Positions 9,644-20,468 of a DNA stretch of 64,000 bases are shown here, one piece after another. The notes under the pieces are model-generated. The model worked only from the letters and a program-made list of their open reading frames with translations. It was not told the DNA's origin and did not search any database. This stretch comes from Bradyrhizobium sp. NDS-1 (lineage in GTDB: Bacteria; Pseudomonadota; Alphaproteobacteria; Rhizobiales; Xanthobacteraceae): contig NZ_CP136628.1 of the NCBI RefSeq assembly GCF_032918005.1, positions 186,001 through 250,000 on the forward strand. Direction: 5' to 3'. The stretch's first letter is position 1. Each line of letters starts with the position of its first letter. The position numbers were made by a program, and so were the translations under genes.

Positions 9644-10281
9644 CGCAAGAAGTTCGAGATCAGAGCGAGGCCAAAGCGCTGGCTCTTCTCGGGGTGAAAC
9701 TGCGTGCCGATGGCGGTGTCCTTGCCGACGATCGCGGTGACAGGTCCGCCGTAATCGGCGCGCGCGAGCACGTCCGCCTCGCTGGCGGGGTTGAGGTGGT
9801 AGGAGTGCACGAAATAGGCGTGCTGGCCCTTGGGGCCGAGCGGCAGCTTGTTCAACACCGGATGCTCCCTGAGCACCTCGAGCGTATTCCAGCCCATATG
9901 CGGGATCTTCAGGCTCTCGTCGCGCGGCGTGATCTTCTCGACGTCGCCGCCGATCCAGTTCAGGCCTTCGGTGATGACATGCTCCTTGCCGCGGCTCGCC
10001 ATCAACTGCATGCCGACGCAGATGCCGAAGAACGGCCGCGCCTTGACGCGCACCGCTTCGGTGATCGCCTCGACCATGCCGTTGACGGCATCCAGCCCGC
10101 GACGGCAATCGGCGAACGCGCCGACGCCCGGAAGCACCAGACGATCGGCGCCATAGGCCTGGTCCGGATCGCTGGTGACAAAGACCTTCTGCGGATCTTC
10201 CAGGCTGCGCGCGGCGCGCTCGAAGGCTTTCGCGGCGGAATGCAGGTTGCCGGAACCGTAATCGATGATGGCGACGCTCAT
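9631..10281 (-). CDS. hisH: imidazole glycerol phosphate synthase, glutaminase subunit
   Basis: Class I glutamine amidotransferase that feeds ammonia to HisF. The 216-residue protein has nucleophile Cys in FGICVGMQL (Val replaces the usual Leu), oxyanion region GSGNLHS, and the catalytic His/Glu pair in QFHPEKS. ATG 10281 begins MSVAIIDYG and has GGGAGG upstream. It overlaps the stop of the DUF2628 gene by 4 bp (ATGA) and overlaps hisA at its end, so the three are tightly coupled. Confidence 0.97.
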   Translation of the reverse strand: MSVAIIDYGSGNLHSAAKAFERAARSLEDPQKVFVTSDPDQAYGADRLVLPGVGAFADCRRGLDAVNGMVEAITEAVRVKARPFFGICVGMQLMASRGKEHVITEGLNWIGGDVEKITPRDESLKIPHMGWNTLEVLREHPVLNKLPLGPKGQHAYFVHSYHLNPASEADVLARADYGGPVTAIVGKDTAIGTQFHPEKSQRFGLALISNFLRWKP

Positions 10282-10808
10282 CTTGACCCTCCCGGTTCTG
10301 GAAATAATCCAATGATGCCGCCGGCCGGAATGGGCGGCGGGCTCGAGAATTGCTGACCCGGTGTGTTGCGGGTCGGCGGTGGGCCGCCGCGATCGACGGC
10401 CCATTGATCGTTGACGATGCCGTGCTGCTTCTGGCTCCAGCGCTCGAAGAAGCGGCGCTCGGCTGTGTCCTCGTCGTCGGCCACCACGACGTCGAGCTGC
10501 CGCCATTTGCCGCGCGACAGCGTCCAGCGACGCAGGCTCGAGGCCTCCAAACCCATCAGCAGCGCGACGATGAGATCGGCGAAGAAGATCGAGCCGCGTC
10601 CGACACCGAGGCTGGACAGCCCCACATTGAACGCGGCCACGAAGATCAGATAGCCGATCAGCGCCAGCCACAGCCGGTTCCACAGCAACCAGAACGGGCC
10701 GAAGATCATCGCCCAGAAATGAAAGCCGTCGCGCACGAACACGAACTTGTCGGTCGCGCGCAGATCGGCTCCAGCGGGGGAGGGAGCATGAACTGTGTAG
10801 ACAGGCAT
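10278..10808 (-). CDS. DUF2628 domain membrane protein
   Basis: 176 residues. The DUF2628 core contains [19 protein letters not shown] (residues ~25-43), a second membrane segment ([15 protein letters not shown]) and a third ([19 protein letters not shown]). The last third is hydrophilic and Pro/Gly-rich. The function is unknown. It sits inside the histidine operon, 67 bp after hisB, and overlaps hisH by 4 bp, so it is translated with the his genes; nothing in it suggests a histidine enzyme. Confidence 0.9.
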   Translation of the reverse strand: MPVYTVHAPSPAGADLRATDKFVFVRDGFHFWAMIFGPFWLLWNRLWLALIGYLIFVAAFNVGLSSLGVGRGSIFFADLIVALLMGLEASSLRRWTLSRGKWRQLDVVVADDEDTAERRFFERWSQKQHGIVNDQWAVDRGGPPPTRNTPGQQFSSPPPIPAGGIIGLFPEPGGSR

Positions 10809-10875
10809 GGTGCTGCCCCGTTCTTAGGGATTCAGTGATACCGCAAGCGGCGCGTGCCGCCGCTGGCCGGAGACG

Positions 10876-11469
10876 TCAGCCGCCGAGCGAGCCCTTGGTG
10901 GACGGGATCTCGCCCGCGGCCTTCGGATCGATCGCGACCGCGGTGCGCAGCGCCCGCGCCAGACCCTTGAAGCAGGACTCGGCGATATGGTGGCTGTTAT
11001 CGCCATATAGGGTCTCGACGTGGAGAGTCACGCCGGCGTTGATGGCGAAGGCCTGGAACCACTCGCGCACCAGCTCGGTGTCGAACTCACCGATCTTGTC
11101 GCGGGGGAAGTCGGCCTTGAACACCAGGAACGGACGGCCCGAGATGTCGATGACCACGCGCGACAGCGTCTCGTCCATGGGCATGTGCACGCCGGCATAG
11201 CGGGTGATGCCCGCCATGTTGCCGAGCGCCTGCCTGACAGCCTGGCCGAGCGCGATGCCGGTGTCTTCGGTGGTATGGTGATGATCAATGTGCAGGTCGC
11301 CCACCGCCTTGACCGTGAGGTCGATGCGGGAATGGCGGGCGAGGAGATCGAGCATATGGTCGAAAAAGCCGATGCCGGTCGCGATATTCGACACGCCGGT
11401 GCCATCGAGGTTCACGGTGACCTCGATGTCGGTTTCCTTGGTCTTGCGCTTGATCGTCGCGGTGCGCAT
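10876..11469 (-). CDS. hisB: imidazoleglycerol-phosphate dehydratase
   Basis: Mn-dependent dehydration of IGP to imidazole acetol phosphate. The 197-residue monofunctional form has both metal-binding signatures: [14 protein letters not shown] and [11 protein letters not shown] in the first half, and [18 protein letters not shown] in the second. It lacks the histidinol-phosphatase domain found in E. coli HisB. It is first in the minus-strand his cluster, and its promoter must lie in the 198-bp gap shared with divergent hslV. Confidence 0.97.
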   Translation of the reverse strand: MRTATIKRKTKETDIEVTVNLDGTGVSNIATGIGFFDHMLDLLARHSRIDLTVKAVGDLHIDHHHTTEDTGIALGQAVRQALGNMAGITRYAGVHMPMDETLSRVVIDISGRPFLVFKADFPRDKIGEFDTELVREWFQAFAINAGVTLHVETLYGDNSHHIAESCFKGLARALRTAVAIDPKAAGEIPSTKGSLGG

Positions 11470-11667
11470 TGAAGGCTTTCGCTGGGGTTTTGGGCCTGAA
11501 ACGCCAGTCTATTAACAGCCAAATGCCCCCTTCGCTACTGCGGGAACGGCTGGCGGGGCCTCTACTTCTGCCTATGGTGAGTGAAATTCGGCCCGGAACG
11601 GCCGGTTGTGCGCCAGTTGTCCCTTTGGCCCCGACCGCCTAAATCAGGCCGGACAACGAGGTACTTC

Positions 11668-12228
11668 ATGCAGGACTCCCAGAACAGCTCCCCGGGCTGG
11701 CACGGCACCACGATTTTGACGGTCCGCAAGGGCGGCAAGGTGGTGGTCGGCGGCGACGGCCAGGTCTCGATCGGCCAGACCGTGATCAAGTCCAACGCCA
11801 AGAAGGTCCGAAAGCTGGGCAGGGGCGACGTGATCGGCGGCTTTGCCGGCGCGACCGCCGACGCCTTCACCCTCTTCGAGCGCTTGGAAGCCAAGCTCGA
11901 GCAATATCCGGGGCAGCTGACCCGGGCCGCGGTGGAGCTGGCCAAGGACTGGCGCACCGATCGCTATTTGCGGCGGCTGGAGGCCATGATGATCGTGGCC
12001 GACAAGGACGTCTCCCTGGTGCTGACAGGCACCGGCGACGTGCTGGAGCCCGAGGCCGGCGTGATGGCGATCGGCTCCGGCGGCAATTACGCACTGGCGG
12101 CGGCCCGGGCCCTGCTCGACACCGACAAGGACGCCGAGACCATCGTCCGCCGCTCCATGGACATCGCCGCGGATATTTGCGTCTACACCAACCGGAATTT
12201 GACGATCGAGAGCCTGGCGACGGGGTAG
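11668..12228 (+). CDS. hslV: ATP-dependent protease HslVU, peptidase subunit
   Basis: N-terminal-threonine peptidase that forms the central double ring of the HslUV (ClpQY) protease. The 186-residue product has the signature [21 protein letters not shown]; by comparison with E. coli HslV (MTTIVSVR) the catalytic Thr follows a 13-residue N-terminal extension that must be removed. [12 protein letters not shown] and [11 protein letters not shown] motifs are present. ATG 11668 starts [10 protein letters not shown]; longer in-frame starts are not supported. It leads a plus-strand cluster ending with hslU. Confidence 0.96.
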   Translation: MQDSQNSSPGWHGTTILTVRKGGKVVVGGDGQVSIGQTVIKSNAKKVRKLGRGDVIGGFAGATADAFTLFERLEAKLEQYPGQLTRAAVELAKDWRTDRYLRRLEAMMIVADKDVSLVLTGTGDVLEPEAGVMAIGSGGNYALAAARALLDTDKDAETIVRRSMDIAADICVYTNRNLTIESLATG

Positions 12229-12271
12229 GACCGACCTGTGACTGAATGGCGGCGCTCCGGGCTGGCTGTAG

Positions 12272-12293
12272 CCTCTCGCGCTTGCGGGAGAGG
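12272..12293. repeat. short inverted repeat (CCTCTC...GAGAGG type)
   Basis: CCTCTCGCGC and GCGGGAGAGG arms with a TT centre and one mismatched pair, between hslV and the acetyltransferase gene. I recognise similar CCTCTCCCGC...GCGGGAGAGG hairpins as dispersed intergenic elements in Bradyrhizobium. It could attenuate transcription from hslV into the downstream genes. Confidence 0.5.
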
Positions 12294-12320
12294 GAGCGCA
12301 GCACCGCCGTGGCCGATAGA

Positions 12321-12803
12321 ATGACCCCCACCTACACCTTCCGCCCGATGACCCCGGTCGACATGCCGCTGATCCGGCGCTGGCTGGCCGCGCCACATGT
12401 CGCCGAATGGTGGCATGATCCGGAGACGCTCGCGTTCGTCGGCGGCGACCTCGATCATCCTGACCTGGCGCAGTTCATTGTCAGCCTTGATGGCCGGTCT
12501 TTCGCCTATCTGCAGTGCTACCAGATCGGCGATTGGCACGTCAGCTTCGGCCCGCAGCCGGTGGGTACCCGCGGCCTCGATCAGTTCATCGGCGAAGCCG
12601 ACATGCTCGGATGCGGCCACGGCTCCGCTTTCATCCGTGCCTTCATCGACCAGCTCTTTGCCTGCGGCGTGCCTCGCATCGTGATCGACCCCAGCCCCGC
12701 CAATCCGCGTGCAATTCGTGCCTATGAGAAAGCCGGATTCGTGCCGCAGCACGAGATTGTCACGCCCGATGGCCCCGCACTCCTGATGATCCGAGACAGA
12801 TGA
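12321..12803 (+). CDS. GNAT acetyltransferase, aminoglycoside 6'-N-acetyltransferase-like
   Basis: 160-residue GNAT protein opening with [16 protein letters not shown] and AEWWHDPE, a pattern shared with AAC(6')/siderophore-type acetyltransferases. The acetyl-CoA loop is represented by [12 protein letters not shown] and the end by [13 protein letters not shown]. The true substrate is unknown, and resistance should not be assumed. ATG 12321 is chosen; GTG 12309 would add four residues. It overlaps the next gene by 4 bp (ATGA). Its place between hslV and hslU is, from memory, conserved in rhizobia. Confidence 0.85.
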   Translation: MTPTYTFRPMTPVDMPLIRRWLAAPHVAEWWHDPETLAFVGGDLDHPDLAQFIVSLDGRSFAYLQCYQIGDWHVSFGPQPVGTRGLDQFIGEADMLGCGHGSAFIRAFIDQLFACGVPRIVIDPSPANPRAIRAYEKAGFVPQHEIVTPDGPALLMIRDR

Positions 12804-13417
12804 CGCTTGCCGCGACCCCCACCGCCAAGACCGCATTTCCGCCGCTCGCCTGGGTCGGAATCGCGCTGCTGCTGCTGGCGCTTCAGGCCTCGATCCTGCT
12901 TGCGATGGGGCGGGTACCGATCTGCACCTGCGGCACTGTCAAGCTGTGGCACGGCGTGGTGAACAGCTCGGAAAATTCCCAGCACATCGCCGACTGGTAC
13001 ACCTTCTCGCACGTGCTGCACGGCTTCCTGTTCTACGGCCTGACCTGGCTGCTGTTCGCGCGACTGCCTTTCCTGTCTCTCTCCTGGCCAGCCCGCCTGA
13101 TCGTCGCGATGCTGATCGAAGGTGCCTGGGAGATCGTCGAGAACTCGCCCTTCATCATCGAGCGCTACCGCGCCGGCACGATCTCGCTGGATTATTTCGG
13201 CGACAGCATCGTCAATTCGGTCTCCGACAATCTGGCCATGGTGCTGGGGTTCCTCGCCGCGCGCATGCTGCCTGTGTCCGCGACCGTCCTGCTCGGGCTC
13301 GCCTTCGAGATCATGCTGGCGCTCCACATTCGCGACAATCTGACGCTCAATATCCTGATGCTGATCCATCCGATCGAGGCGGTGAAGCAATGGCAATCCG
13401 GCCCGCCGATCATCTAA
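12800..13417 (+). CDS. UPF0314 / DUF2585 membrane protein
   Basis: 205 residues with about four membrane helices ([52 protein letters not shown] C-terminal ones). Family hallmarks are the [20 protein letters not shown] region, HGFLFY, and [18 protein letters not shown]. The many conserved His, Glu and Asn residues near the membrane hint at a metal or ligand site, but no function is known. It is translationally coupled to the acetyltransferase and precedes hslU by 52 bp. Confidence 0.9.
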   Translation: MTLAATPTAKTAFPPLAWVGIALLLLALQASILLAMGRVPICTCGTVKLWHGVVNSSENSQHIADWYTFSHVLHGFLFYGLTWLLFARLPFLSLSWPARLIVAMLIEGAWEIVENSPFIIERYRAGTISLDYFGDSIVNSVSDNLAMVLGFLAARMLPVSATVLLGLAFEIMLALHIRDNLTLNILMLIHPIEAVKQWQSGPPII

Positions 13418-13469
13418 CAGCCGAAAAACCGGCTTGTCCTGGCCCGCAACTGACCCTAGCTAAGGTCCC

Positions 13470-14774
<1,305 letters not shown>

Positions 14775-14802
14775 TTTCGGGCGGTCACGCTATTGATGCG
14801 GC

Positions 14803-15927
14803 GTGACCGTACGCATCCTGCAAAATCCCTGGCGCTTCCTGCTCGCGATCAACGCGGCGGTCATCATCGGCGTCTTCGTCCACAAGATCCAGCTTCCGCC
14901 CTACGTCCCCTACATTCACCTCCTCGTCGACTATCATTTCGGCTTCATCAAGCGCGCGTTGATCGGCGCCATTGTCGCGCTGTTCACGGACAAGGTGCCG
15001 GTATGGTCCGTGTTCGCGATCGGCGGCGCAACGTGGCTGGTGACATCAGGCCTTTACGCAAGGCTGTTTCAGAAGACGTTCGGCTTCACCGCGAAAACGT
15101 TGCCGCTGTTCGTCTTCATGGCGGGCTCGCCATTCTTTCTGAAGAACTTCATGCACACGCTCGGCCATTTCGACATTTATGGCTGCGCGCTAGCGCTCGT
15201 CCTGCTGCTGATGCCGGCGGGATCGCTGCTGTTTGTGGCTTTGGCTGCGCTGTTCTCGATCGTTCTCGTGCTGATCCACCACATTCACCTGCTGATGTAT
15301 GTGCCGACGATCGTCACCATTGTCGTGATCAGGCACTATCTCGCTTACGGGCTCAATCGCGGTAACGTCGCCGTCGGCATCCTCGCCTTGCTCACGGTCG
15401 CCGCGCTGTTCTTTGCCGCGCAATTCCTGGGAACGATGCCGATCCCGGAAGCGGATTTCGTCGCGTATCTGAAAACGCGCATGGCCGATCCATCCCGCAC
15501 GGATCTGCTGCAATTCAGCTACATCTGGTACCAGCCGCTGGCGAAGGAGGTCTCGGACACCTGGGGGCGCCTGCCGCACAATATCCTCGGCGTGCCCGTC
15601 TTTGCGCTACTGATCTGGCTGCATACGCCGCTGTGGCGCTATTTTTCGAAGCTGATCGGCGCGCTCGCCAGCGAGACGCACCGCCGCCTCGTGATCGCGG
15701 CGCTGATCGGAATCAGCCTCGCCTATGTCGTGATGTTCGCGATGGTGTTCGACTATTCCCGCTGGATCTCGAACTGGGCGGTCTGCATGTTCCTGATCCT
15801 GCATGCGGTGAAGATGCTGCCGGCTGCGCGCGAGACGTCGTTGATTCCGGTGGAGGATCGGAGCACCAACATCCTCGGCCTGATCCTCACGCTGATCCCG
15901 CGCGTCGGCATCATCCGGCCGTTCTAA
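14803..15927 (+). CDS. polytopic membrane protein of unknown function, 374 aa
   Basis: I do not recognise a characterised family. There are about nine hydrophobic segments (for example FLLAINAAVIIGVFV, GCALALVLLLMPAG, LVLIHHIHLLMYVPTIV, LVIAALIGISLAYVVMFAMV). Periplasm-facing charged motifs such as DYHFGFIKRALIG, HTLGHFDIYG and YSRWISNW recall the loop residues of membrane glycosyltransferase-like proteins, but this is only a resemblance. The GTG start lies 28 bp after hslU. The 3' end overlaps the convergent Smr gene by 4 bp. Confidence 0.8.
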   Translation: MTVRILQNPWRFLLAINAAVIIGVFVHKIQLPPYVPYIHLLVDYHFGFIKRALIGAIVALFTDKVPVWSVFAIGGATWLVTSGLYARLFQKTFGFTAKTLPLFVFMAGSPFFLKNFMHTLGHFDIYGCALALVLLLMPAGSLLFVALAALFSIVLVLIHHIHLLMYVPTIVTIVVIRHYLAYGLNRGNVAVGILALLTVAALFFAAQFLGTMPIPEADFVAYLKTRMADPSRTDLLQFSYIWYQPLAKEVSDTWGRLPHNILGVPVFALLIWLHTPLWRYFSKLIGALASETHRRLVIAALIGISLAYVVMFAMVFDYSRWISNWAVCMFLILHAVKMLPAARETSLIPVEDRSTNILGLILTLIPRVGIIRPF

Positions 15928-16526
15928 ACCCTCGCCCGCCTGATCCTCACATACAACGCTCCCTCGCCGCCGTGGCCGATATGCGCGGTCTCGAAGCCGA
16001 CGACGAAGGTGCGGAATTCCGGCAGGCTCAGCCATTCCGGCACCAGGCGGCGCAGCACACCGCTTTCGCCGCCGCTGCGGCCCTTGCCGGTGATGACGAG
16101 GACGAAGGTCAGGCCGTCGTGATGGGCGCGGTGCAGGAATCCGGTCAGCGCGCGATGGGCGCGCGTCTGGGTCATGCCATGCAGATCGAGCCGCGCCTCG
16201 ATCTCGCTGCGGCCACGCGAGAGTTTTGTCCGCTCGCGCTTGCTGAGCGGCGCCAGAGGCGGAACGGACGGCTTTGCGACGCGCAGCGCCGGTGCGGCGG
16301 CAACGGGGCGCAGCGATGGTGCCGGCCTCACGGCCGGAGCGACGGGCGAGGGTTCGCTGCCGGGCGCCGGCGGCGCCTTGATCACACCCTTTGCCGCGCG
16401 ATGCTTCCTCAGCGGCTTGACCTGCTTTGCGACAGAGTCCCACAGCGCGTGCTCCTCCGCGCTCAGCGCGCGGCGACGCGGCGAGGGGCGAGGCTCCAGC
16501 ACGGGCGGACGGGACGATCGCTTCAT
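15924..16526 (-). CDS. Smr/MutS2 C-terminal domain protein
   Basis: 200 residues: a basic, low-complexity N-terminal half rich in Pro, Ala and Arg, then an Smr domain from about residue 110 with the hallmarks LDLHGMTQTRAHRAL and VLVITGKGRS. Stand-alone Smr proteins can act as nucleases on DNA or RNA; the cellular target here is unknown. The gene overlaps the stop of the upstream MltA gene by 4 bp, so the two are translationally coupled. It is convergent with the orphan membrane gene. Confidence 0.92.
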   Translation of the reverse strand: MKRSSRPPVLEPRPSPRRRALSAEEHALWDSVAKQVKPLRKHRAAKGVIKAPPAPGSEPSPVAPAVRPAPSLRPVAAAPALRVAKPSVPPLAPLSKRERTKLSRGRSEIEARLDLHGMTQTRAHRALTGFLHRAHHDGLTFVLVITGKGRSGGESGVLRRLVPEWLSLPEFRTFVVGFETAHIGHGGEGALYVRIRRARV

Positions 16527-18109
16527 TGCTGATCGGAACGACGATTCACGCGCTTGCGCTGTTCGCGGTCAGGCTTGATGTTGGGACGCGGCTCGGGCAA
16601 CGGCACCGGGTTCGCCACCGCGACGGCGGCATCCTTGGCTTGTGGCTCGGCAGGCGAGGCCGCGCCGGCCTTGTTCGTCTCCCCCGGCTTCACGGCGGCC
16701 GCCGCGTTCTTCGGATCCTTGCTGGAATCTCTGGCGGGATCGGTTTGGGGAAACAGCTTTGCGATCTTCTCCGACGGCCGCGGATCCGGCACCGGCAGCC
16801 GTGCAGCGCGCTTGGCGGGATCGAGGCTCTTCGGCACCAGCATCACGAATTGCATGGGATGGCGCAGCCGGCCGGAGACGCGGCCGGCCTCCTGGCCAGC
16901 GCCGAAAAAGAGATCGGCGCGCGCAGGGCCGATGATGGCCGAGCCGGTGTCCTGCGCGATCATCAACCGGCGGAACGGCGTCTTGGCCCGTTCGGACTCG
17001 ATCGGCAGCTCGCCTTCAATGAAGAAGGGCGTGCCGTAGACATGCAGGGACTTGTCGACCGCGATCGAGCGTCCCGCGGTCAGTGGAATGCCCTGCGCGC
17101 CCACCGCCTCGTCCTTGTCGGAGAGATTGACCTCGCGGAAGAAGATGTAGGCGCGATTGGCGCGGCGCAGCTCCTTGGCGCCGTCAGGGTTTTGCGTCAT
17201 CCATTCCCTGATCTTCTGCATCGACATCTCTTCCCTCGGGATGATGCCGCGCTCGATCAGGATGCGACCGACGGCCGTATAGGGGTAGCCGTTATAGGCG
17301 TCGTAATTGAGCCGAACCGAGCTGCCGTCGTCGAACTTGATTCGCGCCGAACCCTGGATCTGCGCGAACAGGAGATCCGTCGGATCCTTCAGCCAGGCGA
17401 TCTCCAGCCCGCGGCCGGCAATCTTGCCGTCCTCGATCTCGCCGCGATCGTAATAGGGCACCAGCTTGCGGCGGCCGATCTTGCGATAGACCGGGCCCTT
17501 GTTGGGCAGGCTGAGCGCGTCCTGCTTGTAGCCGCGCACGAACAGGTTGGACGGGCGGCGATAGACCGGAACGTTGTAGATCTCGGTCTGCGTGCGCGAT
17601 CCCTCCAGCACCGGCTCGTAATAGCCGGTGACGAAGCCGTCGGGCTCGCCGAGACGGGAGATGCGCAGCGGTGCAAAATTCTCTTCGAAAAAGGTCTTGG
17701 CCTTGGCGTCGTCGGTGAGCTCGCGAGATTTGGCGAGCCGGCACGGCTCATTCAGCGAGCCCGCCAAGGCCTTCGGCTCGGCCGCGCCGGTCTGCGCATT
17801 GATCGTCCGACAGCTGGCGCGGAACGTCTTGTAGGCGGCGAGATGATTGTCATCGCCCCAGCCCTTCATGTCGGCCCAGGCCAGCGGCAGATATTGCGCG
17901 CCTGATATTTCGAACGGCAGCGGGAGCTGCGGATAGGGCAAGGCCCGCGGCGGAGCGGCAGGCAAATGCGGAAGATGATGGTGGTGGCTGCGATAGTGGC
18001 GGCGCGCCGCCTCGGCGCCGAGCGAAAACGACGACAGCGCGACGACACCTGCGCAAAGCGCGGTCGCGCTGGTCTTCAGAATGACCTTAATTCGCGCTTC
18101 CGGTGCCAA
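16523..18109 (-). CDS. mltA: membrane-bound lytic murein transglycosylase A (MltA)
   Basis: Cleaves the MurNAc-GlcNAc bond of peptidoglycan to form 1,6-anhydromuramyl ends. Hydrophobic export signal at residues ~8-35, a His-rich linker (RHYRSHHHHLP), the MltA barrel (about 60-330) with VTGYYEPVLEGS, and a 3D domain with catalytic-type Asp in AQDTGSAIIGPARADLF. The last ~110 residues are a Pro/Ala/Lys-rich low-complexity tail. No lipobox is obvious. The start is taken as TTG 18109 with GGAAG upstream, overlapping the Tim44-like gene by 23 bp. I see no better ATG or GTG. Confidence 0.88.
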   Translation of the reverse strand: MAPEARIKVILKTSATALCAGVVALSSFSLGAEAARRHYRSHHHHLPHLPAAPPRALPYPQLPLPFEISGAQYLPLAWADMKGWGDDNHLAAYKTFRASCRTINAQTGAAEPKALAGSLNEPCRLAKSRELTDDAKAKTFFEENFAPLRISRLGEPDGFVTGYYEPVLEGSRTQTEIYNVPVYRRPSNLFVRGYKQDALSLPNKGPVYRKIGRRKLVPYYDRGEIEDGKIAGRGLEIAWLKDPTDLLFAQIQGSARIKFDDGSSVRLNYDAYNGYPYTAVGRILIERGIIPREEMSMQKIREWMTQNPDGAKELRRANRAYIFFREVNLSDKDEAVGAQGIPLTAGRSIAVDKSLHVYGTPFFIEGELPIESERAKTPFRRLMIAQDTGSAIIGPARADLFFGAGQEAGRVSGRLRHPMQFVMLVPKSLDPAKRAARLPVPDPRPSEKIAKLFPQTDPARDSSKDPKNAAAAVKPGETNKAGAASPAEPQAKDAAVAVANPVPLPEPRPNIKPDREQRKRVNRRSDQQ

Positions 18110-18794
18110 CCAGCTTCCAGTTCGGATCGCGAGAGGTGATGTCGCGGGCGAAAGTCCAGATGTCGGTGATGTCGGCGACCGTATCGGCGCTGCCGTCGAC
18201 GATGTTGCCTGTCTTGTCGCGCGTGGCGGAGATCATCTGCGAGACGAAGCGGATCGTGAGCTGGGCGGTGCGGTCGCGCAGCTCGGCGCCGACGAGCTCG
18301 GCCTTGTCGATCGAGACGAAACGCGTCTCGGTCTTCTGCTCGTTCTTCTCGCGCTCCTTGATCGCTGCGTCGAAGCTCTCATAGACGTCCGACGACAACA
18401 GGTCGCGCAGCGCGCGGCGGTCGCCATTGGCGAAGGCGAGCACGATCATCTCGTAGGCGCCCTTAGCACCGGAGATGAAATGGCGCGGGTCGAAGGTGGA
18501 ATCCTTCTCGACAATGGCGTCGAGACCCTGTGCAAGCGGGGTGCCCGGCTCGGTCAGGCCCTTCCAGCGATCGGCAGGCGGGGTCGGGTCGGCCGTGGGC
18601 GCCAGCGGGGCCTGGTCGATCACCTTGCCCGGCATGGTCACGACGTTGTTGTCCTGGGTACCCCCCAGCGCATTGCGGGCGGCGGTTCGATCGAACGGCG
18701 GCCGCTCGTTGCCGGTCCGCTGTCCAAGCACGCTGCGCAGCCGCAGAAAGATGAAGACCGCCAGCGCCAGGAAGATGATGGTATAGATGTCCAC
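18087..18794 (-). CDS. Tim44/TimA family putative adaptor protein
   Basis: 235 residues: one N-terminal membrane anchor right at the start (DIYTIIFLALAVFIFLRL), a Pro/Thr-rich linker to about residue 75, then a Tim44-like/NTF2 domain from FISGAKGAYEMIVLAFANGD to the C terminus. In mitochondria Tim44 tethers Hsp70 to the import pore; bacterial relatives are membrane-anchored proteins of unclear role. GTG 18794 puts the anchor at residue 2; the longer frame to 18875 adds a charged segment that the family does not have. It probably forms an operon with mltA and smr. Confidence 0.88.
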   Translation of the reverse strand: MDIYTIIFLALAVFIFLRLRSVLGQRTGNERPPFDRTAARNALGGTQDNNVVTMPGKVIDQAPLAPTADPTPPADRWKGLTEPGTPLAQGLDAIVEKDSTFDPRHFISGAKGAYEMIVLAFANGDRRALRDLLSSDVYESFDAAIKEREKNEQKTETRFVSIDKAELVGAELRDRTAQLTIRFVSQMISATRDKTGNIVDGSADTVADITDIWTFARDITSRDPNWKLVGTGSAN

Positions 18795-19203
18795 GTCGTA
18801 TTCGCTTTCTGGTCTTTGGGTCTTCGCTCTGGGGTCGTCGCCGGGAAAATCAATCCGGCCAGTAGACCGTTCCATACGGGAACGGCAAGTCTACATCGCC
18901 TTCTTGGATCCGCGTGTCAGGTCCGTGGGATGTAGGCACGAAATCTTGCCGGGCCAATGGCGCCTTTTGGCACAGCGCCGAGTGTAGCGCGTTTTATGCT
19001 TAAGGGGAAACCCGATCCTGCCCGGAAATCGCGCATCTTCAATCGTTTAAGGCGCGATTTTGCGGAAAAGTCGGGGTAAACGTCGCGGTTGCGGGCGCGG
19101 CCCGAATTCCTCCTCCGGGACCGTTCGTCCTTGTGGAACGAGGCGGCCCTATGTTAGCCAACCGCCGCGAAATTCAGCCCAAATCGGGTAAGGAGAGACT
19201 CTC
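18795..19203. promoter_or_regulatory. 409-bp divergent intergenic region (Tim44-like / secB)
   Basis: No coding potential that I trust. It must hold the promoters of both divergent genes. Visible structure: an inverted repeat CCGTTCC/GGAACGG at 18867-18885 with a 5-nt centre, and a strong Shine-Dalgarno (AAGGAGAG) before secB. No specific factor site recognised. Confidence 0.4.
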
Positions 19204-19692
19204 ATGACCAACGGTAACGGCACCCCTCCCGAGGCGGCCCAGGCTCCCCAGCTCAACGTGCTGGCGCAATATACCAAGGACCTTTCGTTCGAAAACCCGA
19301 ACGCGCCGAGCTCGCTCCAGCAGCAGAGCCAGCCGCCCCAGATCAACATCCAGATCAATGTCAGCGCCAACAATCTCAGCGAACACGAGTTCGAGGTGAC
19401 TTTGTCGGTCGAGGGCAAGGCCGAGACCGCGGGCAAGATCATGTTCTCGTTCGAGCTCGCCTATGCTGGCGTGTTCCGCATTGCCAACGTGCCGCAGGAG
19501 AATCTGCATCCGCTGGTCATGATCGAGTGCCCGCGCCTGCTGTTCCCGTTCGCCCGCGAAATCATCGCGACCGCGGTGCGCGACGGCGGGTTCCCGCCCC
19601 TGATGCTCGATCCGGTCGACTTCGTCGGCCTCTATCGCCAGAACATGGAGCGGCAAATGGCCGCTCAGGGTGGCCAGACCGGCCAGGCCTGA
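19204..19692 (+). CDS. secB: protein-export chaperone SecB
   Basis: Cytoplasmic tetrameric chaperone that keeps presecretory proteins unfolded and delivers them to SecA. The 162-residue length fits the family. Signatures: [14 protein letters not shown] near residue 21, [24 protein letters not shown], and [17 protein letters not shown] near the C terminus. It is monocistronic on the plus strand and convergent with dnaQ. The gene order secB/dnaQ/coaE/maf is typical of the alphaproteobacterial origin-proximal block. Confidence 0.97.
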   Translation: MTNGNGTPPEAAQAPQLNVLAQYTKDLSFENPNAPSSLQQQSQPPQINIQINVSANNLSEHEFEVTLSVEGKAETAGKIMFSFELAYAGVFRIANVPQENLHPLVMIECPRLLFPFAREIIATAVRDGGFPPLMLDPVDFVGLYRQNMERQMAAQGGQTGQA

Positions 19693-19710
19693 ACCGGGCC
19701 TGAATCAAGG

Positions 19711-20427
19711 CTAGCCAGCCGGAGGGACAGCTGGAGCGGCGAGATACTCGTTCCAGATCGCCTTGTCGCCGAGCGTCGCAATGAAGGCTTGGTGGGCCTC
19801 GCGCTCGGCGTCCGAAGTTCGCGGCGCCAGCGGCACCAGGCGCTGCCGCCGCGGCGCATCGCCAGCCGCATTGACGCGAATCTCCTGAGCGTCCGACGCC
19901 AGGAGCAGCTGCGACTGCCGCGCCCCGACCAGATCGACATAGACCTCGGCCAGAAGCTCGGCGTCCAGCAGCGCGCCGTGCTTCGTACGGCGTGAATTGT
20001 CGATCGCGTAGCGCGAACAGAGATCGTCGAGCCGGTTGGACACGCCGGGATGCTTGCGACGTGCCAGCAGCAGCGTATCGACCAGCCGTTCGCGCGGAAT
20101 CGCCGCACGCTTGATGCGATCGAGCTCGGCATTGATGAAGCCGATGTCGAACGAGGCGTTGTGGATCACCAGCGGCGCATCGCCGATGAATTCCAGGAAC
20201 GCGTCGACGACCTCATGGAACAGCGGCTTCGTCGCCAGGAATTCGGCCGACAGTCCATGCACTGCGAACGCTTCCGCCGGCATGTCTCTCTCGGGGTTGA
20301 TATAGACGTGATACGTCTGCCCCGTCGGCATGCGGTTGAGCATCTCGACGCAGCCGATTTCGACCAGGCGATCGCCGCGAAGCGGATCGAGGCCGGTGGT
20401 TTCGGTGTCCAGAACGATTTCGCGCAT
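19711..20427 (-). CDS. dnaQ: DNA polymerase III epsilon subunit (3'-5' proofreading exonuclease)
   Basis: DEDDh exonuclease that proofreads for the replicative polymerase. Exo I motif VLDTETTGLD has Asp7 and Glu9, Exo II is HNASFDIGFINAEL, and Exo III is KHGALLDAELLAEVY with the catalytic His and Asp. At 238 residues it has the core domain plus a C-terminal tail for the alpha subunit. It follows coaE by 41 bp on the same strand and is probably in the ppsR-maf-coaE-dnaQ transcription unit. Confidence 0.96.
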   Translation of the reverse strand: MREIVLDTETTGLDPLRGDRLVEIGCVEMLNRMPTGQTYHVYINPERDMPAEAFAVHGLSAEFLATKPLFHEVVDAFLEFIGDAPLVIHNASFDIGFINAELDRIKRAAIPRERLVDTLLLARRKHPGVSNRLDDLCSRYAIDNSRRTKHGALLDAELLAEVYVDLVGARQSQLLLASDAQEIRVNAAGDAPRRQRLVPLAPRTSDAEREAHQAFIATLGDKAIWNEYLAAPAVPPAG

Positions 20428-20468
20428 GTCTTGATGTCAGAGTCGTGAGAGCCGCGTGGGACGACGAA

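Noticed and set aside
12321..12803. Calling the acetyltransferase an aminoglycoside resistance gene
   Set aside because: Only general AAC(6')-like similarity; it is embedded in a housekeeping hslVU cluster.
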